This document shows positions 6,078-14,199 of a DNA stretch of 34,344 nt, one piece after another. Both the position numbers and the translations under genes were made by a program. Within the stretch, counting starts at the first letter, position 1. Every line of letters begins with the position of its first letter. Source of the DNA: CAYPTY01 sp965659005 (GTDB lineage: Bacteria; Bacteroidota; Rhodothermia; Balneolales; Balneolaceae); contig CBFHVG010000069.1 of the NCBI GenBank assembly GCA_965659005.1, positions 1 through 34,344 on the forward strand, given 5' to 3'. The notes beneath the pieces are model-generated. The model saw only the letters and a program-made list of their open reading frames with translations. It had not been told where the DNA came from and did no database searches.

Positions 6078-7775
6078 GTGTATATTCAGGCAGTTGAAAA
6101 ATTCGGCAAGGCCGGATTTACTTCGATCTTTGAAATAATAACCCAAACAGCGAAAAACAAGAGGTATACCTTGTCTTTTGAGAAATTCAATCTAAGCCCC
6201 GATGTATTGAGCGGGCTCAAAGATGTACAGATAGACAGTCCCAACCCTCTGCACGATGCTGTACTTCCACCTGCACTTGAAGGAAAACACTTACTGATTA
6301 AGTGTGATGATAAAACAGGTGATGACGCCGCAATACTAATACCGGCGATACAGAAATTGGCATCCAACGGAGACCTTCCGGGAACAAGAGTTTTAATTTT
6401 AACACCCTCAATCGATCGCGCCAAAACCATTGATGAAATGATCTGGGCGATCGGCTATCACGCGCAAATTGGAAGCGTATCCCTTTCTATGAAGGGAAAC
6501 TACGACGAGCAGGTAAAAGCAATGCAGGATGGTGCACCCATCATTGTTGCCAACCCTGGACGTCTTGATGAAATACTGAAGAAAAATGACATCAAACTTG
6601 ATGCACTCTCAATGATAATCATTGAAGAGGCTCATGAGATGCATCAATATAACATGGTTCAGAAAGTGATCAATTTATTTGAAAAGCTTTCTCAGGAACC
6701 TCAAGTGCTCATTTTTTCCGATGATTACAACAACGCAACCCGTGAACTTGCGCTGAAGGCCCTTAAGAATCCTGAACTTATAGGATTCGAACAGCCATCT
6801 TCAGAACCTGAAGACGCAAAAGAAGAGGCCGAGAAACCAAAGGCTAAAGAAGCTCCTAAAAAAGAAGCTCCTAAAAAACAGGCCCCAAAAAAGGAAGCAC
6901 CTAAAAAGAAGGCTATAAAAGGAAAGAAGAAAGACGGTCTTGAATCGGTTTTCATTAATATTCCACCACGCCTGAAAATCTCTACCCTGATGGCTTATTT
7001 AGAGGAGAGTGAAACCAAGCGTGTTGTTCTATATGCGGCTTCCAGAAGAACTACAGATCGCCTGTATAAAATCATTCGTAAGAAGAGTTGGTCTGTAGTA
7101 AGTGTCCACCCAGAGCTGGAAGAGGATAAATACGCAGAACGCTTTGAAGGATATAAAAATGGCGACAAGGATTTCATCTTAATTGGCGAAGCATCCGCTA
7201 AGGATATCAATATTGATGAAGCAACTTTGGTCATTAACTACGATATCCCGAATGAAGTTGAAGAGTTTGATGCACGACTCGCTTTCTCCAAACACTGCAA
7301 GGCTTCTACCTATTTATCTCTGGTTTCGAAAATGGATAAAGAACCATTTGAAGCTCATAGTGAGCAATTAAAACTTGAGGTAGCTGAGATTCCACTTCCT
7401 GAAAATATTCAGGATAAAAAGTCGAAGCCCAAGAAAGAGACTCAGGGTAAATCAACCGGACCAAAAGATGGAGATAAGAAAAAGAATCAAGGTTCAGGTT
7501 CTCGTGGAGGCTCTTCAAGATCTAAGTCTTCCAATGATAGAAATCAGGAAGGTGGTAGCCGGGGTGGCAGAACCCAGGGCCGAAACCAGAACAGAAATCA
7601 GGGAAGAGGAAGAGGTGGCAGCGGCAGCGGCAGACAGAATCAAAAGTCGAGGCCAAAGAAGCAGAAGGAAAAACTTGAACTACCTAGGTCAAATTATGAC
7701 AAGCTATCCGGAGGAAGAGATGGCGACTCTGCCAATAAGGGAGTAGTTGGCTTTTTCAAAAAGCTCTTTTCCTGA
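6078..7775 (+). CDS. Degenerate DEAD-box helicase-like protein with RGG-rich tail
   Basis: The 565-residue protein aligns to the two RecA-like domains of DEAD-box RNA helicases, but the motifs are replaced. The Q-motif region PTPIQ reads NPLHD (56-60). Walker A (TGTGKT) reads DKTGDD (78-83), so the ATP-binding Lys is lost. PTREL reads PSIDR, DEAD reads EEAH (183-186) and SAT reads SDD (214-216). The motif V region reads GEASAKDINI and HRxGRxGR reads DARLAFSKH (398-406). TPGR survives as NPGR. Domains 1 and 2 are joined by a Lys/Ala/Pro linker (about 242-287). The end (about 475-545) is rich in Arg, Gly, Asn and Gln with several RGG triplets, as in RNA-binding helicase tails. The start is GTG with AAAAGGA five bases before it. 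I infer an RNA-binding pseudo-helicase; ATP hydrolysis is unlikely. Confidence 0.85.
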   Translation: MYIQAVEKFGKAGFTSIFEIITQTAKNKRYTLSFEKFNLSPDVLSGLKDVQIDSPNPLHDAVLPPALEGKHLLIKCDDKTGDDAAILIPAIQKLASNGDLPGTRVLILTPSIDRAKTIDEMIWAIGYHAQIGSVSLSMKGNYDEQVKAMQDGAPIIVANPGRLDEILKKNDIKLDALSMIIIEEAHEMHQYNMVQKVINLFEKLSQEPQVLIFSDDYNNATRELALKALKNPELIGFEQPSSEPEDAKEEAEKPKAKEAPKKEAPKKQAPKKEAPKKKAIKGKKKDGLESVFINIPPRLKISTLMAYLEESETKRVVLYAASRRTTDRLYKIIRKKSWSVVSVHPELEEDKYAERFEGYKNGDKDFILIGEASAKDINIDEATLVINYDIPNEVEEFDARLAFSKHCKASTYLSLVSKMDKEPFEAHSEQLKLEVAEIPLPENIQDKKSKPKKETQGKSTGPKDGDKKKNQGSGSRGGSSRSKSSNDRNQEGGSRGGRTQGRNQNRNQGRGRGGSGSGRQNQKSRPKKQKEKLELPRSNYDKLSGGRDGDSANKGVVGFFKKLFS

Positions 7776-7793
7776 TCACCATCTTCTGAAAAC

Positions 7794-7822
7794 AAAAAAG
7801 GCTCCACTAAGGAGCCTTTTTC
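7794..7822. terminator. Bidirectional rho-independent terminator
   Basis: AAAAAGGCTCC and GGAGCCTTTTT form an 11-bp stem around ACTAA, with A- and T-tracts on both sides. It lies between the convergent ends of the DEAD-like gene and the alpha-oxoamine synthase gene and would serve both. Confidence 0.9.
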
Positions 7823-7841
7823 ATGTAAAGCAGTTTTTGCT

Positions 7842-9074
7842 CTATGCAGTAATTTTTGCAGAGCTTTCGAACACAAAGTCTTTGATTGCATCAAAGGCTT
7901 CCAGTGTTTTTTCAATGTGAGCATCATTATGAGCCGCTGTTGGAATCAGACGGATCAATACCGTGTCTCTTGGTACAACCGGATAGGCAACACCAGAAAC
8001 AAACACACCATGCTCCTCACGAAGCTTTCTCATGATATCAGTACAAAGATCAGTACTTCCCTGAGTTAATACAGGTGTTACAGGGCTCTCTGAAGGGAGT
8101 ACATTGTAACCAATATCAAGTAAGCCTTGACGAAGTTTTAGTGTATTAGACCATAATTTTTCTCTCCACTCAGGATGCTGACGAATCTGACGAAGTCTTT
8201 CTCTAGCAGATTCAACCAGAGGAGTTGGAAGAGATTTTGCGAATACCTGTGAACGGGCAACACCTTTAAGAAACTCAGTTACTCTTGGTTCAGTTGCAAT
8301 GAAGGCACCGATGAGTGCAACAGCCTTTGCGAAAGTACCAAAGTATACATCAATACCATCCATACAGCCCAGTTGTGTACCTGCACCCGAGCCGTCATGT
8401 CCAAGTGTTCCGAAACCATGTGCGTCGTCAACTAGCAAACGGAATGGAATTTCTTTCTTCATTTCAATGATTTCAGGAAGAATACCAAGGTCTCCGGTCA
8501 TGCCGAATACACCCTCAGTTACTACAAGAATAGATGAGCCGGGCTTACGCTTACGGTCTGCTCTTTCAAGTTGCTTTCTGAAAGACTCAATGTCGTTGTG
8601 CTTAAATACAGACTTTTCAGCCATTGCAAGTTGTTTACCATCAACTATACAAGCATGACTCAATTCGTCATAAATCAGGAAGTCATTACGATCAACCAAT
8701 GCTGAAATAGTACTCATAATACCCTGATAACCGTAGTTCAGCAGCATCGCTGATGGCTTGCCAACAAATTCAGCAAGCTCTTGCTCAAGCATCTCGTGAT
8801 TGGTCGTGTTACCAGTCATCATACGAGCACCCATTGGTGATGAGAATGAATATTCACCACTCTCCATGAGTTTACGATCGTAATCTAGAATGTGTTGGTT
8901 GCTACCAACTCCTAAATAATCATTGATACTCCATACAACAACATCCTTACCCTCGAATTTCATATCTGGCCCGAGTGGTCCCTCAAGTTTTGGGAATATG
9001 TAATAACCGTAGCCTTCAGATATGAAAGACCTAAAGGGGGCTGGCCTTTCTTCCAGCTTATCAAATAAATCCAT
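7842..9074 (-). CDS. Alpha-oxoamine synthase family PLP enzyme (serine palmitoyltransferase/KBL/BioF-like)
   Basis: The 410-residue fold-type I PLP enzyme belongs to the family that condenses an amino acid with an acyl-CoA. Landmarks are the substrate loop WSINDYLGVG (about 49-58), ELSHACIVDG (about 137-146), the PLP-stacking and Asp motif LLVDDAHGFGTLG (about 213-225), and the Schiff-base lysine in GTFAKAVALIGAF (about 247-259). The sequence DRNDFLIYDELSHACIVDGK followed by KHND is close to the pattern in Bacteroidetes serine palmitoyltransferases, which would make it the first step of sphingolipid synthesis. Glycine C-acetyltransferase or 8-amino-7-oxononanoate synthase remains possible, since no sphingolipid or biotin gene is adjacent. 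It is a single-gene unit with a clear promoter and a shared terminator. Confidence 0.9.
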   Translation of the reverse strand: MDLFDKLEERPAPFRSFISEGYGYYIFPKLEGPLGPDMKFEGKDVVVWSINDYLGVGSNQHILDYDRKLMESGEYSFSSPMGARMMTGNTTNHEMLEQELAEFVGKPSAMLLNYGYQGIMSTISALVDRNDFLIYDELSHACIVDGKQLAMAEKSVFKHNDIESFRKQLERADRKRKPGSSILVVTEGVFGMTGDLGILPEIIEMKKEIPFRLLVDDAHGFGTLGHDGSGAGTQLGCMDGIDVYFGTFAKAVALIGAFIATEPRVTEFLKGVARSQVFAKSLPTPLVESARERLRQIRQHPEWREKLWSNTLKLRQGLLDIGYNVLPSESPVTPVLTQGSTDLCTDIMRKLREEHGVFVSGVAYPVVPRDTVLIRLIPTAAHNDAHIEKTLEAFDAIKDFVFESSAKITA

Positions 9075-9139
9075 GTGTGCTTCTAAAAAATTACTTTGCT
9101 ATGAGTAGAAATAGACCCTTAGGTCCAGTTAAAAGTGAG

Positions 9140-9170
9140 CAAAGGTACGCAAATATTGATTGAACTCAAA
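9140..9170 (-). promoter_or_regulatory. Bacteroidetes-type promoter of the alpha-oxoamine synthase gene
   Basis: On the minus strand, TTTG is followed after exactly 19 nt by TACCTTTG, a perfect match to the Bacteroidetes -33/-7 consensus. The expected start of transcription leaves a leader of about 60 nt before the ATG at 9074. No other signal was seen in the rest of the spacer up to 9328. Confidence 0.75.
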
Positions 9171-9328
9171 AAATACCCTTTTACAAATTTTCACAAAAAA
9201 AGCGCCCTCAAAGTCTCTGTGGCTTATATCATTTTAAAAAATCTGCCCTAATGATTTGGAAAAGCCCTTCCACTTTCTACTCACAAATATAGGTCAATTT
9301 TCAATAAAAAGTGAAAGTTAAAAAATGA

Positions 9329-10240
9329 CTATGGAACTTCTTCATCATGAGAGGCTTCCAGTATCCGAAACCACTGTTGGCGACTAAGTTTTACACTTTC
9401 TGCTTCAACAGCAGATATAAGTCTGGAAATACTTCGGGTACCCATCACATTGATCGGATCAGAAGGGTGCATATTAATCCATGCCAGAGCAATTTGATCT
9501 ATACCAATACCACCCAGTTCATCACTGATAACAGTCATTACATCGTGTAAACGATGGGATTGATCATTAATAGGATTAAAGAATGAACCACCACTTAATG
9601 GCGACCATGTCATCGGGTGAATATCAAGGAACTGGCATTGGTCCAGTGTATGATCATAAAATGCATGGGGATGAGTAACAGATAACTCAATCTGGTTGGT
9701 TAGCAAGGGTGCGTCCATTCTCGATTGCAGCAAGTCAAATTGAGCCGGCATAAAATTGGAAACTCCAACACCCTTTACTTCACCCGAATCCAGGAGTTCG
9801 CTTAGAGCCTGCGCTACCTCATCGGCATTGAATAGAGGATCAGGACGGTGAATGAGTAGAAGGTCGATATAATCAGTCTGAAGATTCAGAAGTGATCGCT
9901 CGACCGATGCTAGAATATGATCTCTCGAGGTATCATAATGTTTAACCTTTGTTTCAGGTCTATTTTCTGAAATGAGTTGAATACCGCATTTGGTAATCAG
10001 TTCAATCTCTGATCGAAGATTCGTCTTACTGAGTGCTCTCCCGAAGATGCCTTCACAAGTATATGAGCCATAGATATCTGCATGATCGAATGATGTTATT
10101 CCAATATCAACACACTGCTGTATCCATTCAGAAAGTTTTTCATCATCATAACCCCACTCATTCAAGCGCATTAATCCTGCAACTGTTTTGGATAGTTCAG
10201 GACCGTCTTTATCTAGAAGAATGCGTCGGGATTTTGCCAT
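9329..10240 (-). CDS. Aldo/keto reductase, YdhF-like oxidoreductase
   Basis: The 303-residue protein is an NAD(P)H-dependent (beta/alpha)8-barrel reductase. The catalytic tetrad is complete: Asp52 and Tyr57 in FDHADIYGSY, Lys84 in ITKCGI and His131 in LLIHRPDPL. Sequence blocks such as DHADIYG, TKCGI, LLLIHRPDPL and GVSNFMPAQFDLLQSR closely follow E. coli YdhF, whose physiological substrate is not known to me. The start ATG shares its A with the TAA stop of the upstream lipoprotein gene (TAATG), so the two are probably translationally coupled. Why a reductase should be coupled to a choice-of-anchor-B lipoprotein is not clear from sequence. No terminator was found downstream. Confidence 0.92.
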   Translation of the reverse strand: MAKSRRILLDKDGPELSKTVAGLMRLNEWGYDDEKLSEWIQQCVDIGITSFDHADIYGSYTCEGIFGRALSKTNLRSEIELITKCGIQLISENRPETKVKHYDTSRDHILASVERSLLNLQTDYIDLLLIHRPDPLFNADEVAQALSELLDSGEVKGVGVSNFMPAQFDLLQSRMDAPLLTNQIELSVTHPHAFYDHTLDQCQFLDIHPMTWSPLSGGSFFNPINDQSHRLHDVMTVISDELGGIGIDQIALAWINMHPSDPINVMGTRSISRLISAVEAESVKLSRQQWFRILEASHDEEVP

Positions 10241-11661
10241 TAGTCTTCGCTTAACCGGAGAACAAATAATCCACTCTGCATATCTGACACTATTATGTTG
10301 CCGCTTTCAAAATATGGGTAATTGGACCAAGTACCTTGAAAAGCAGCTGCGTTATGTAGAGGGTAGGTATCGAAGAAAGCCACTTCTTCAAGGTTTCCAC
10401 TAGCAACATTTGTTAGATCTATTACTCGTAATCCTGATGTATAATTAGATTCATAAGCCTTGTTGTCTTTGATGTAAAGGTTATGATCTACAGAAGCAGT
10501 ACTAAAATTATAAGTTCCAATGAATTCAGGATTGTCCAGATCTTCAACATTGAAAATGAATGTTCTGGTTGGAAGCGAGCTATTAAATTCATCCAGCTCA
10601 TCATTCATTAGGAAGAATCTCTGATCATCTGTTAACCACCCTTGATGGGCATAACTGTTAAAGCCGGTTATTTCCAGAAGGATAGTTTGAATATTTTCTT
10701 TGTCACTTACATCAGTAATAGTGAAGCCTTCTTCTGAAGACGAAAAGCAAATTTCTTTACCAATGTGGTCACTGTCAGGACCATTATAAATCACACACTG
10801 GGTGTCATGAATATAACCGCGGCCAGAACCAATATTAGTTGCTTCGGGTTCATTATAACAAGCTGAATAAACCGGATTAGCAGGGTTGTTGATGTCAACT
10901 ATGTGAAGTCCTGCAGTAGCGCAAATATCACCAGATCTAACTCCAACAAGGTATGCAAAGCCAGATTCCTCATTGATGGCAATATTATGTGCCATATCAA
11001 TGTCATCGTAACGGGCTGTTTCAGAAAAAGTAAGCGGTGGATTTGAGACATCACGCAATTGAGTTAGGTCAAATACCTGCATTCCATGTCCTAGTTGTGC
11101 GTCAGAAACAATAAATGCATGGTTGTTAAAGACCTTGATATCTCTCCAGGTAGAAGCCATGCCTGTTGATTTAGCCTGTGATCTCTCGCTATTCAAATCA
11201 CTTCCACCTTTAAACCAGCAACTTGGGTTGTTTGGGTTTGATGAATTATCATTTGTATAAGCAAGCTTGAGAGCTGATTGTGGCTGAGGAAGTTTGCCAA
11301 GAACCACTGGCTCTGATGGTACAGAAATATCAACAAAAGTTACGCCATCAGTTAAACCAACAAGTGCATATTCTTTACCGGATTCAGGATCAGTCCATCC
11401 CCAAATGTCATTAATCCTTGTAGATCCTACAGATTGTCCACTCAGTAATTCAACAGGACGTAAATGCGAAACTAGGTCTATACCGTTACATGGATAGTTG
11501 GTTCCTCGAGATTGAACAATACCATCTGTACAAGGTGATAAAACAATGGTTTCAATTGGATCTGTGTCCGGATCGGCTTCAAGTGTATTGCTTGTACTAC
11601 TATTATCGCAGCTTAATAAAAAGGCAGTAGCAGTGATGAGTAAGAATAGGGAGTATTTCAT
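10240..11661 (-). CDS. Choice-of-anchor B family lipoprotein with LVIVD-type beta-propeller repeats
   Basis: The 473-residue precursor has a lipoprotein signal peptide: hydrophobic residues 4-16, lipobox LLSC with Cys18, then a Ser/Thr/Asp-rich spacer. The remainder contains repeated LVIVD-like blades such as ALVGLTDGVTFVDIS, HAFIVSDAQLGHGMQVFDL, AGLHIVDINNP and SGLRVIDLTNV, together with conserved GWTDPESGKEYALVG. This is the pattern of choice-of-anchor B proteins, which are large secreted proteins of marine bacteria with variable C-terminal anchors. This one ends directly after the last blade (GLFVLRLSED), so its anchor is the N-terminal lipid. It was probably retained in the outer or inner membrane facing the periplasm. 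The function is unknown. It is the first gene of a two-gene unit with the aldo/keto reductase. Confidence 0.88.
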   Translation of the reverse strand: MKYSLFLLITATAFLLSCDNSSTSNTLEADPDTDPIETIVLSPCTDGIVQSRGTNYPCNGIDLVSHLRPVELLSGQSVGSTRINDIWGWTDPESGKEYALVGLTDGVTFVDISVPSEPVVLGKLPQPQSALKLAYTNDNSSNPNNPSCWFKGGSDLNSERSQAKSTGMASTWRDIKVFNNHAFIVSDAQLGHGMQVFDLTQLRDVSNPPLTFSETARYDDIDMAHNIAINEESGFAYLVGVRSGDICATAGLHIVDINNPANPVYSACYNEPEATNIGSGRGYIHDTQCVIYNGPDSDHIGKEICFSSSEEGFTITDVSDKENIQTILLEITGFNSYAHQGWLTDDQRFFLMNDELDEFNSSLPTRTFIFNVEDLDNPEFIGTYNFSTASVDHNLYIKDNKAYESNYTSGLRVIDLTNVASGNLEEVAFFDTYPLHNAAAFQGTWSNYPYFESGNIIVSDMQSGLFVLRLSED

Positions 11662-11808
11662 GGAGTTTTGATCAATATTGGGTTATCTAATTTAAATAAC
11701 TCCTCTCAAAAAAAATATTTGATGGAAATCACATTAGATCAATTAATATTCCCGTTAAGAATTTTATACTATGAACACGTAATATTCAGTTCTAACTAAG
11801 TAATTTCT

Positions 11809-12011
11809 ATGATACTGATACTCAAATATATTGCGAAACTGATGAAGGCTCTCGCTTCAGAGGCCACTCCAAACCAGCTTGCGGCAGGATTTATTCTGGG
11901 CATGATTGTAGGCCTAACCCCGTTGATGAGTCTGCATAACTTACTGGTATTAATCATCATTCTTGTTGTAAAAGTGAATCTGGGCTTTGCTGTATTAGCC
12001 TTTTTTATTTT
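11809..12011 (+). pseudogene. Truncated TIGR03546/DUF2062-like membrane protein
   Basis: From the ATG at 11809 the frame encodes a typical TIGR03546-family start: LKYIAKLMKALASEATPNQL, then the hydrophobic GFILGMIVGLTPLMSLHNLL and VNLGFAVLAFFIF. Family members are about 150-165 residues with further membrane segments. Here the resemblance ends after about 67 residues, near 12011. The frame then runs on to a stop at 12144 through sequence that is antisense to the neighbouring DsbA-like gene, producing a 111-residue hybrid with no family match in its last 44 residues. I read this as a gene whose 3' part was deleted. Whether the hybrid is expressed is unknown. The family's function is itself unknown. 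Confidence 0.7.
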
Positions 12012-12486
12012 CACCTGTGTATCGAACACCATTGATGAAAAATGTAGGGGTATTCTTAACACCGCTTTTCACACCACCACGATAATCATCCTGAATACGC
12101 TGCTTAAATTCATCGGTCATCATATCTACTTTAAAAGTGTATAGATCCAATTCAAGCCGTTCAGCAAAGTCATAAATTAATTCTTCAGAAAGATGAGTGT
12201 TATTCTCGAAAAGCAGATCATGCATTTCCAAGAACATACCCATTTTAGCAGCGCATAATGCAGCCTCAGCACTAATGTGAGCATGAGGATGGATTTTCTT
12301 CAAAGGGAAGTTTCTGAATATGAATCTGATATTCTCACCATTGTTCTTTAGCAACAGTTGTGCATATCGATATCCCGCTCTACTGAATGGACATTCATAA
12401 TCTCCATACTCAATCAAATTAATTGGAGCATCGCTTCCACCTAAAGAATATTCATCTTCACTAACAGGTATAAATAATTGACTCAT
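11995..12486 (-). CDS. DsbA-like thioredoxin-domain protein, C-terminally truncated
   Basis: The predicted 163-residue protein belongs to the single-cysteine DsbA-like group. DYECPFSRAG places Cys32 in CPFS instead of CxxC. Family blocks are FRNFPLKKIHPHAHISAEAA, FLEMHDLLFEN, GVKSGVKNTPTFFINGVRYTG. Homologues continue with a WD-containing strand and a final helix of about 15-25 residues. Here the match stops at TG, four unrelated residues (ENKKG after the T) follow and the frame ends. The junction near 12012 coincides with the break in the opposite-strand membrane-protein gene. I chose ATG 12486, ten bases after the esterase stop, because the longer frame from 12555 overlaps the esterase and adds residues unlike the family. 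The cis-proline (NTPTFF) is intact, so partial function is possible. Confidence 0.75.
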   Translation of the reverse strand: MSQLFIPVSEDEYSLGGSDAPINLIEYGDYECPFSRAGYRYAQLLLKNNGENIRFIFRNFPLKKIHPHAHISAEAALCAAKMGMFLEMHDLLFENNTHLSEELIYDFAERLELDLYTFKVDMMTDEFKQRIQDDYRGGVKSGVKNTPTFFINGVRYTGENKKG

Positions 12487-12496
12487 TATGTAAGTG

Positions 12497-13147
12497 TTAT
12501 GACAAAGTCTGTGCCATAATTGATCTAACCTGTTTGATTTCATCTTCATTGACAAAATGCCCCATTCCAGGATAGATCACTTTATTGACACGGCCGCCAA
12601 GTTCAGATAGAATGTATTCGCTTTCATTCACTCTTTCCAATGGAACATGAGGATCAATATCACTTGAACCAATGAAAATCGGAGTTTCCATTAGATTACC
12701 CTCATAATTGGAGAGCGAAACTTCCGGCCCAATAAGCCCGCCGGTTAGAGCAAAAACACCTGCGTATTTGTCAGGATGACGAGCTACATACTCAAGAGTA
12801 AGACATGCACCCTGTGAAAAGCCCAGGAAGAATATTCGCTCATTTGGAATACCTGAATCATTGATTTCTTTTCTCAATTCATCAATAGCCTTGATACCAG
12901 AAGAAATTCCAGGTTCATTCATATTGATGCCGGCAAGAAATGAATAAGGATACCAGGTGTGTCCGCCAGCTTGTGGTGCTACATAATGCACTTCAGGAAA
13001 ACCAAACTCATCTGAAAGCTGAACAATACTTTCAGCAGATGCACCACGGCCATGAATCATAATCATAGCCGCTTTAGCATTCTGAAGAGACAAGCCTTTC
13101 GAGGCCTTAGGCATGTCCTGATGTGGACCGTTTAATACTTCAGACAT
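12497..13147 (-). CDS. Alpha/beta hydrolase, carboxylesterase/phospholipase type (MhqD/YpfH-like)
   Basis: The 216-residue protein is a compact alpha/beta hydrolase of the carboxylesterase-2 type. Visible elements are the oxyanion region MIHGRGASAES (about 30-40), the nucleophile elbow GFSQGACLT (Ser near 111), the acid in GSSDIDPHVP (near 165) and the catalytic His in GMGHFVNEDE (near 197). It lies nine bases downstream of a MhqO-like dioxygenase gene. In Bacillus the mhqO-mhqD pair codes for exactly this enzyme combination and is induced by hydroquinones. The ATG has AAGGAG seven bases upstream, one of the strongest ribosome binding sites in the window. Substrate is unknown; a role in quinone or aromatic detoxification is inferred from context. 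Confidence 0.9.
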   Translation of the reverse strand: MSEVLNGPHQDMPKASKGLSLQNAKAAMIMIHGRGASAESIVQLSDEFGFPEVHYVAPQAGGHTWYPYSFLAGINMNEPGISSGIKAIDELRKEINDSGIPNERIFFLGFSQGACLTLEYVARHPDKYAGVFALTGGLIGPEVSLSNYEGNLMETPIFIGSSDIDPHVPLERVNESEYILSELGGRVNKVIYPGMGHFVNEDEIKQVRSIMAQTLS

Positions 13148-13156
13148 ATTTACTCC

Positions 13157-14086
13157 TTAATTGAGAGGTTGAAGAACTTGTTCAATCAAATCTCTTTTTT
13201 CCTCATACCATGGTGGTAGTTTCAAATGATCACCCAGCGTTTCTACATCTTCATCATGATCGAAACCGGGAATATCAGTGGCAAATTCAAAAAGCACTCC
13301 ACCTGGTTCTCTGAAATATATGGATCTAAAATACATGCGATCTTGTACCGGTGTAACGCTCAGATTACTATTGAGTAACCGATTTCTCCAGTAGGCCTGA
13401 TCTTCATCATCAACAACCCTGAACGCAATATGATGAACACTTCCTCGACCCACACGGCCAATTAATTCTTCATCTTTAATGATATCAACAATAGAGCCCA
13501 TGTCTGCTTCTGACTCATAGCGGACTCTATTTCCTTCCTCCTCAGCTTGCTCAAATCCCATTTCCTGGAGCAGAACTTCAGTTTGTTCATAGTAATTAAG
13601 GTTCATTGTTGCTCCATAAAAACCTCTAATTGAATGTTCTGAAGGAATATCACCATTATCCCAGCCATCGAATTTGTCTGAGGCTGAGGTGCTTACAAGT
13701 TCAAGCTGGAGGAGGTCATTGTCTTTTACTCTAAGAACCTGATCTCCAAATCGCTCAATAGGCATTTCGAACTCGATCCCTTTTTCTGCTAGGCGCTCCA
13801 TCCAGTAATTCATAGATCCTTGAGGAATCATAAACTGAATATCAGTGACTTCTCCATTCTGTCTTTTACCTTGAGCAGCATTATCCCATGGAAAAAAAGT
13901 GAGTATAGTTCCGGGTTGTCCGGTATAATCACCATAGTAGAGGTGATAAGTAGTAGGGGAATCAAAATTAACAGTCTTTTTGACCATTCTTAGTCCCAAT
14001 ACTTTTGTATAAAAATCATAGTTATCTTGTGCATTACCACTGATTACAGTGATATGGTGAATACCTGAAATCTTTCGGTTATCCAT
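13157..14086 (-). CDS. mhqO: Ring-cleaving dioxygenase, MhqO-like glyoxalase/VOC fold
   Basis: The 309-residue protein has two vicinal-oxygen-chelate modules. The first starts GIHHITVISGNAQDNYDFYTKVLGLR (about 9-34) and the second covers about 150-270. Metal ligands expected for the extradiol type are His in GIHHIT, His in SVHHIAFRV (about 218-226) and Glu in GGVLFEFATDIPGF (about 266-279). Such proteins are annotated as MhqO/MhqA ring-cleaving dioxygenases, which open hydroquinone-type rings. It heads a leftward unit with an esterase and a DsbA-like gene. The ATG is preceded by AAGGAG. A 15-bp palindrome at 14172 lies upstream and could be an operator. Its regulator is not in the window, unless the distant TetR serves, for which there is no evidence. 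Confidence 0.9.
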   Translation of the reverse strand: MDNRKISGIHHITVISGNAQDNYDFYTKVLGLRMVKKTVNFDSPTTYHLYYGDYTGQPGTILTFFPWDNAAQGKRQNGEVTDIQFMIPQGSMNYWMERLAEKGIEFEMPIERFGDQVLRVKDNDLLQLELVSTSASDKFDGWDNGDIPSEHSIRGFYGATMNLNYYEQTEVLLQEMGFEQAEEEGNRVRYESEADMGSIVDIIKDEELIGRVGRGSVHHIAFRVVDDEDQAYWRNRLLNSNLSVTPVQDRMYFRSIYFREPGGVLFEFATDIPGFDHDEDVETLGDHLKLPPWYEEKRDLIEQVLQPLN

Positions 14087-14171
14087 CTTTAGCTCCTTGA
14101 TTAGTAGTTAAGTTTCTACAGTTTTGTTAATCTTCACTGTGGGTAACTCAATAAGTTCAAAAATCGTTCAC

Positions 14172-14186
14172 GTTAAATAGTTTAAC
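14172..14186. promoter_or_regulatory. 15-bp palindrome upstream of mhqO, operator candidate
   Basis: GTTAAA and TTTAAC are perfect inverted 6-mers around TAG. The site lies 86 bp upstream of the mhqO start and 14 bp before the DUF6265-like pseudogene. AT-rich palindromes occur by chance, so this is weak. Confidence 0.25.
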
Positions 14187-14199
14187 ATTAAAGTAATTA

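Noticed and set aside
7468..7746. Arg/Glu-rich alternative frame inside the DEAD-like gene
   Set aside because: It is a frame shadow of the RGG-rich tail with no ribosome binding site.
12012..12144. C-terminal extension of the TIGR03546-like protein as a real domain
   Set aside because: These 44 codons are the exact antisense of the DsbA-like gene and show no family resemblance.
12487..12555. Upstream start for the DsbA-like protein
   Set aside because: It would overlap the esterase gene by 59 bp and add residues unlike the family; ATG 12486 gives the usual N-terminus.
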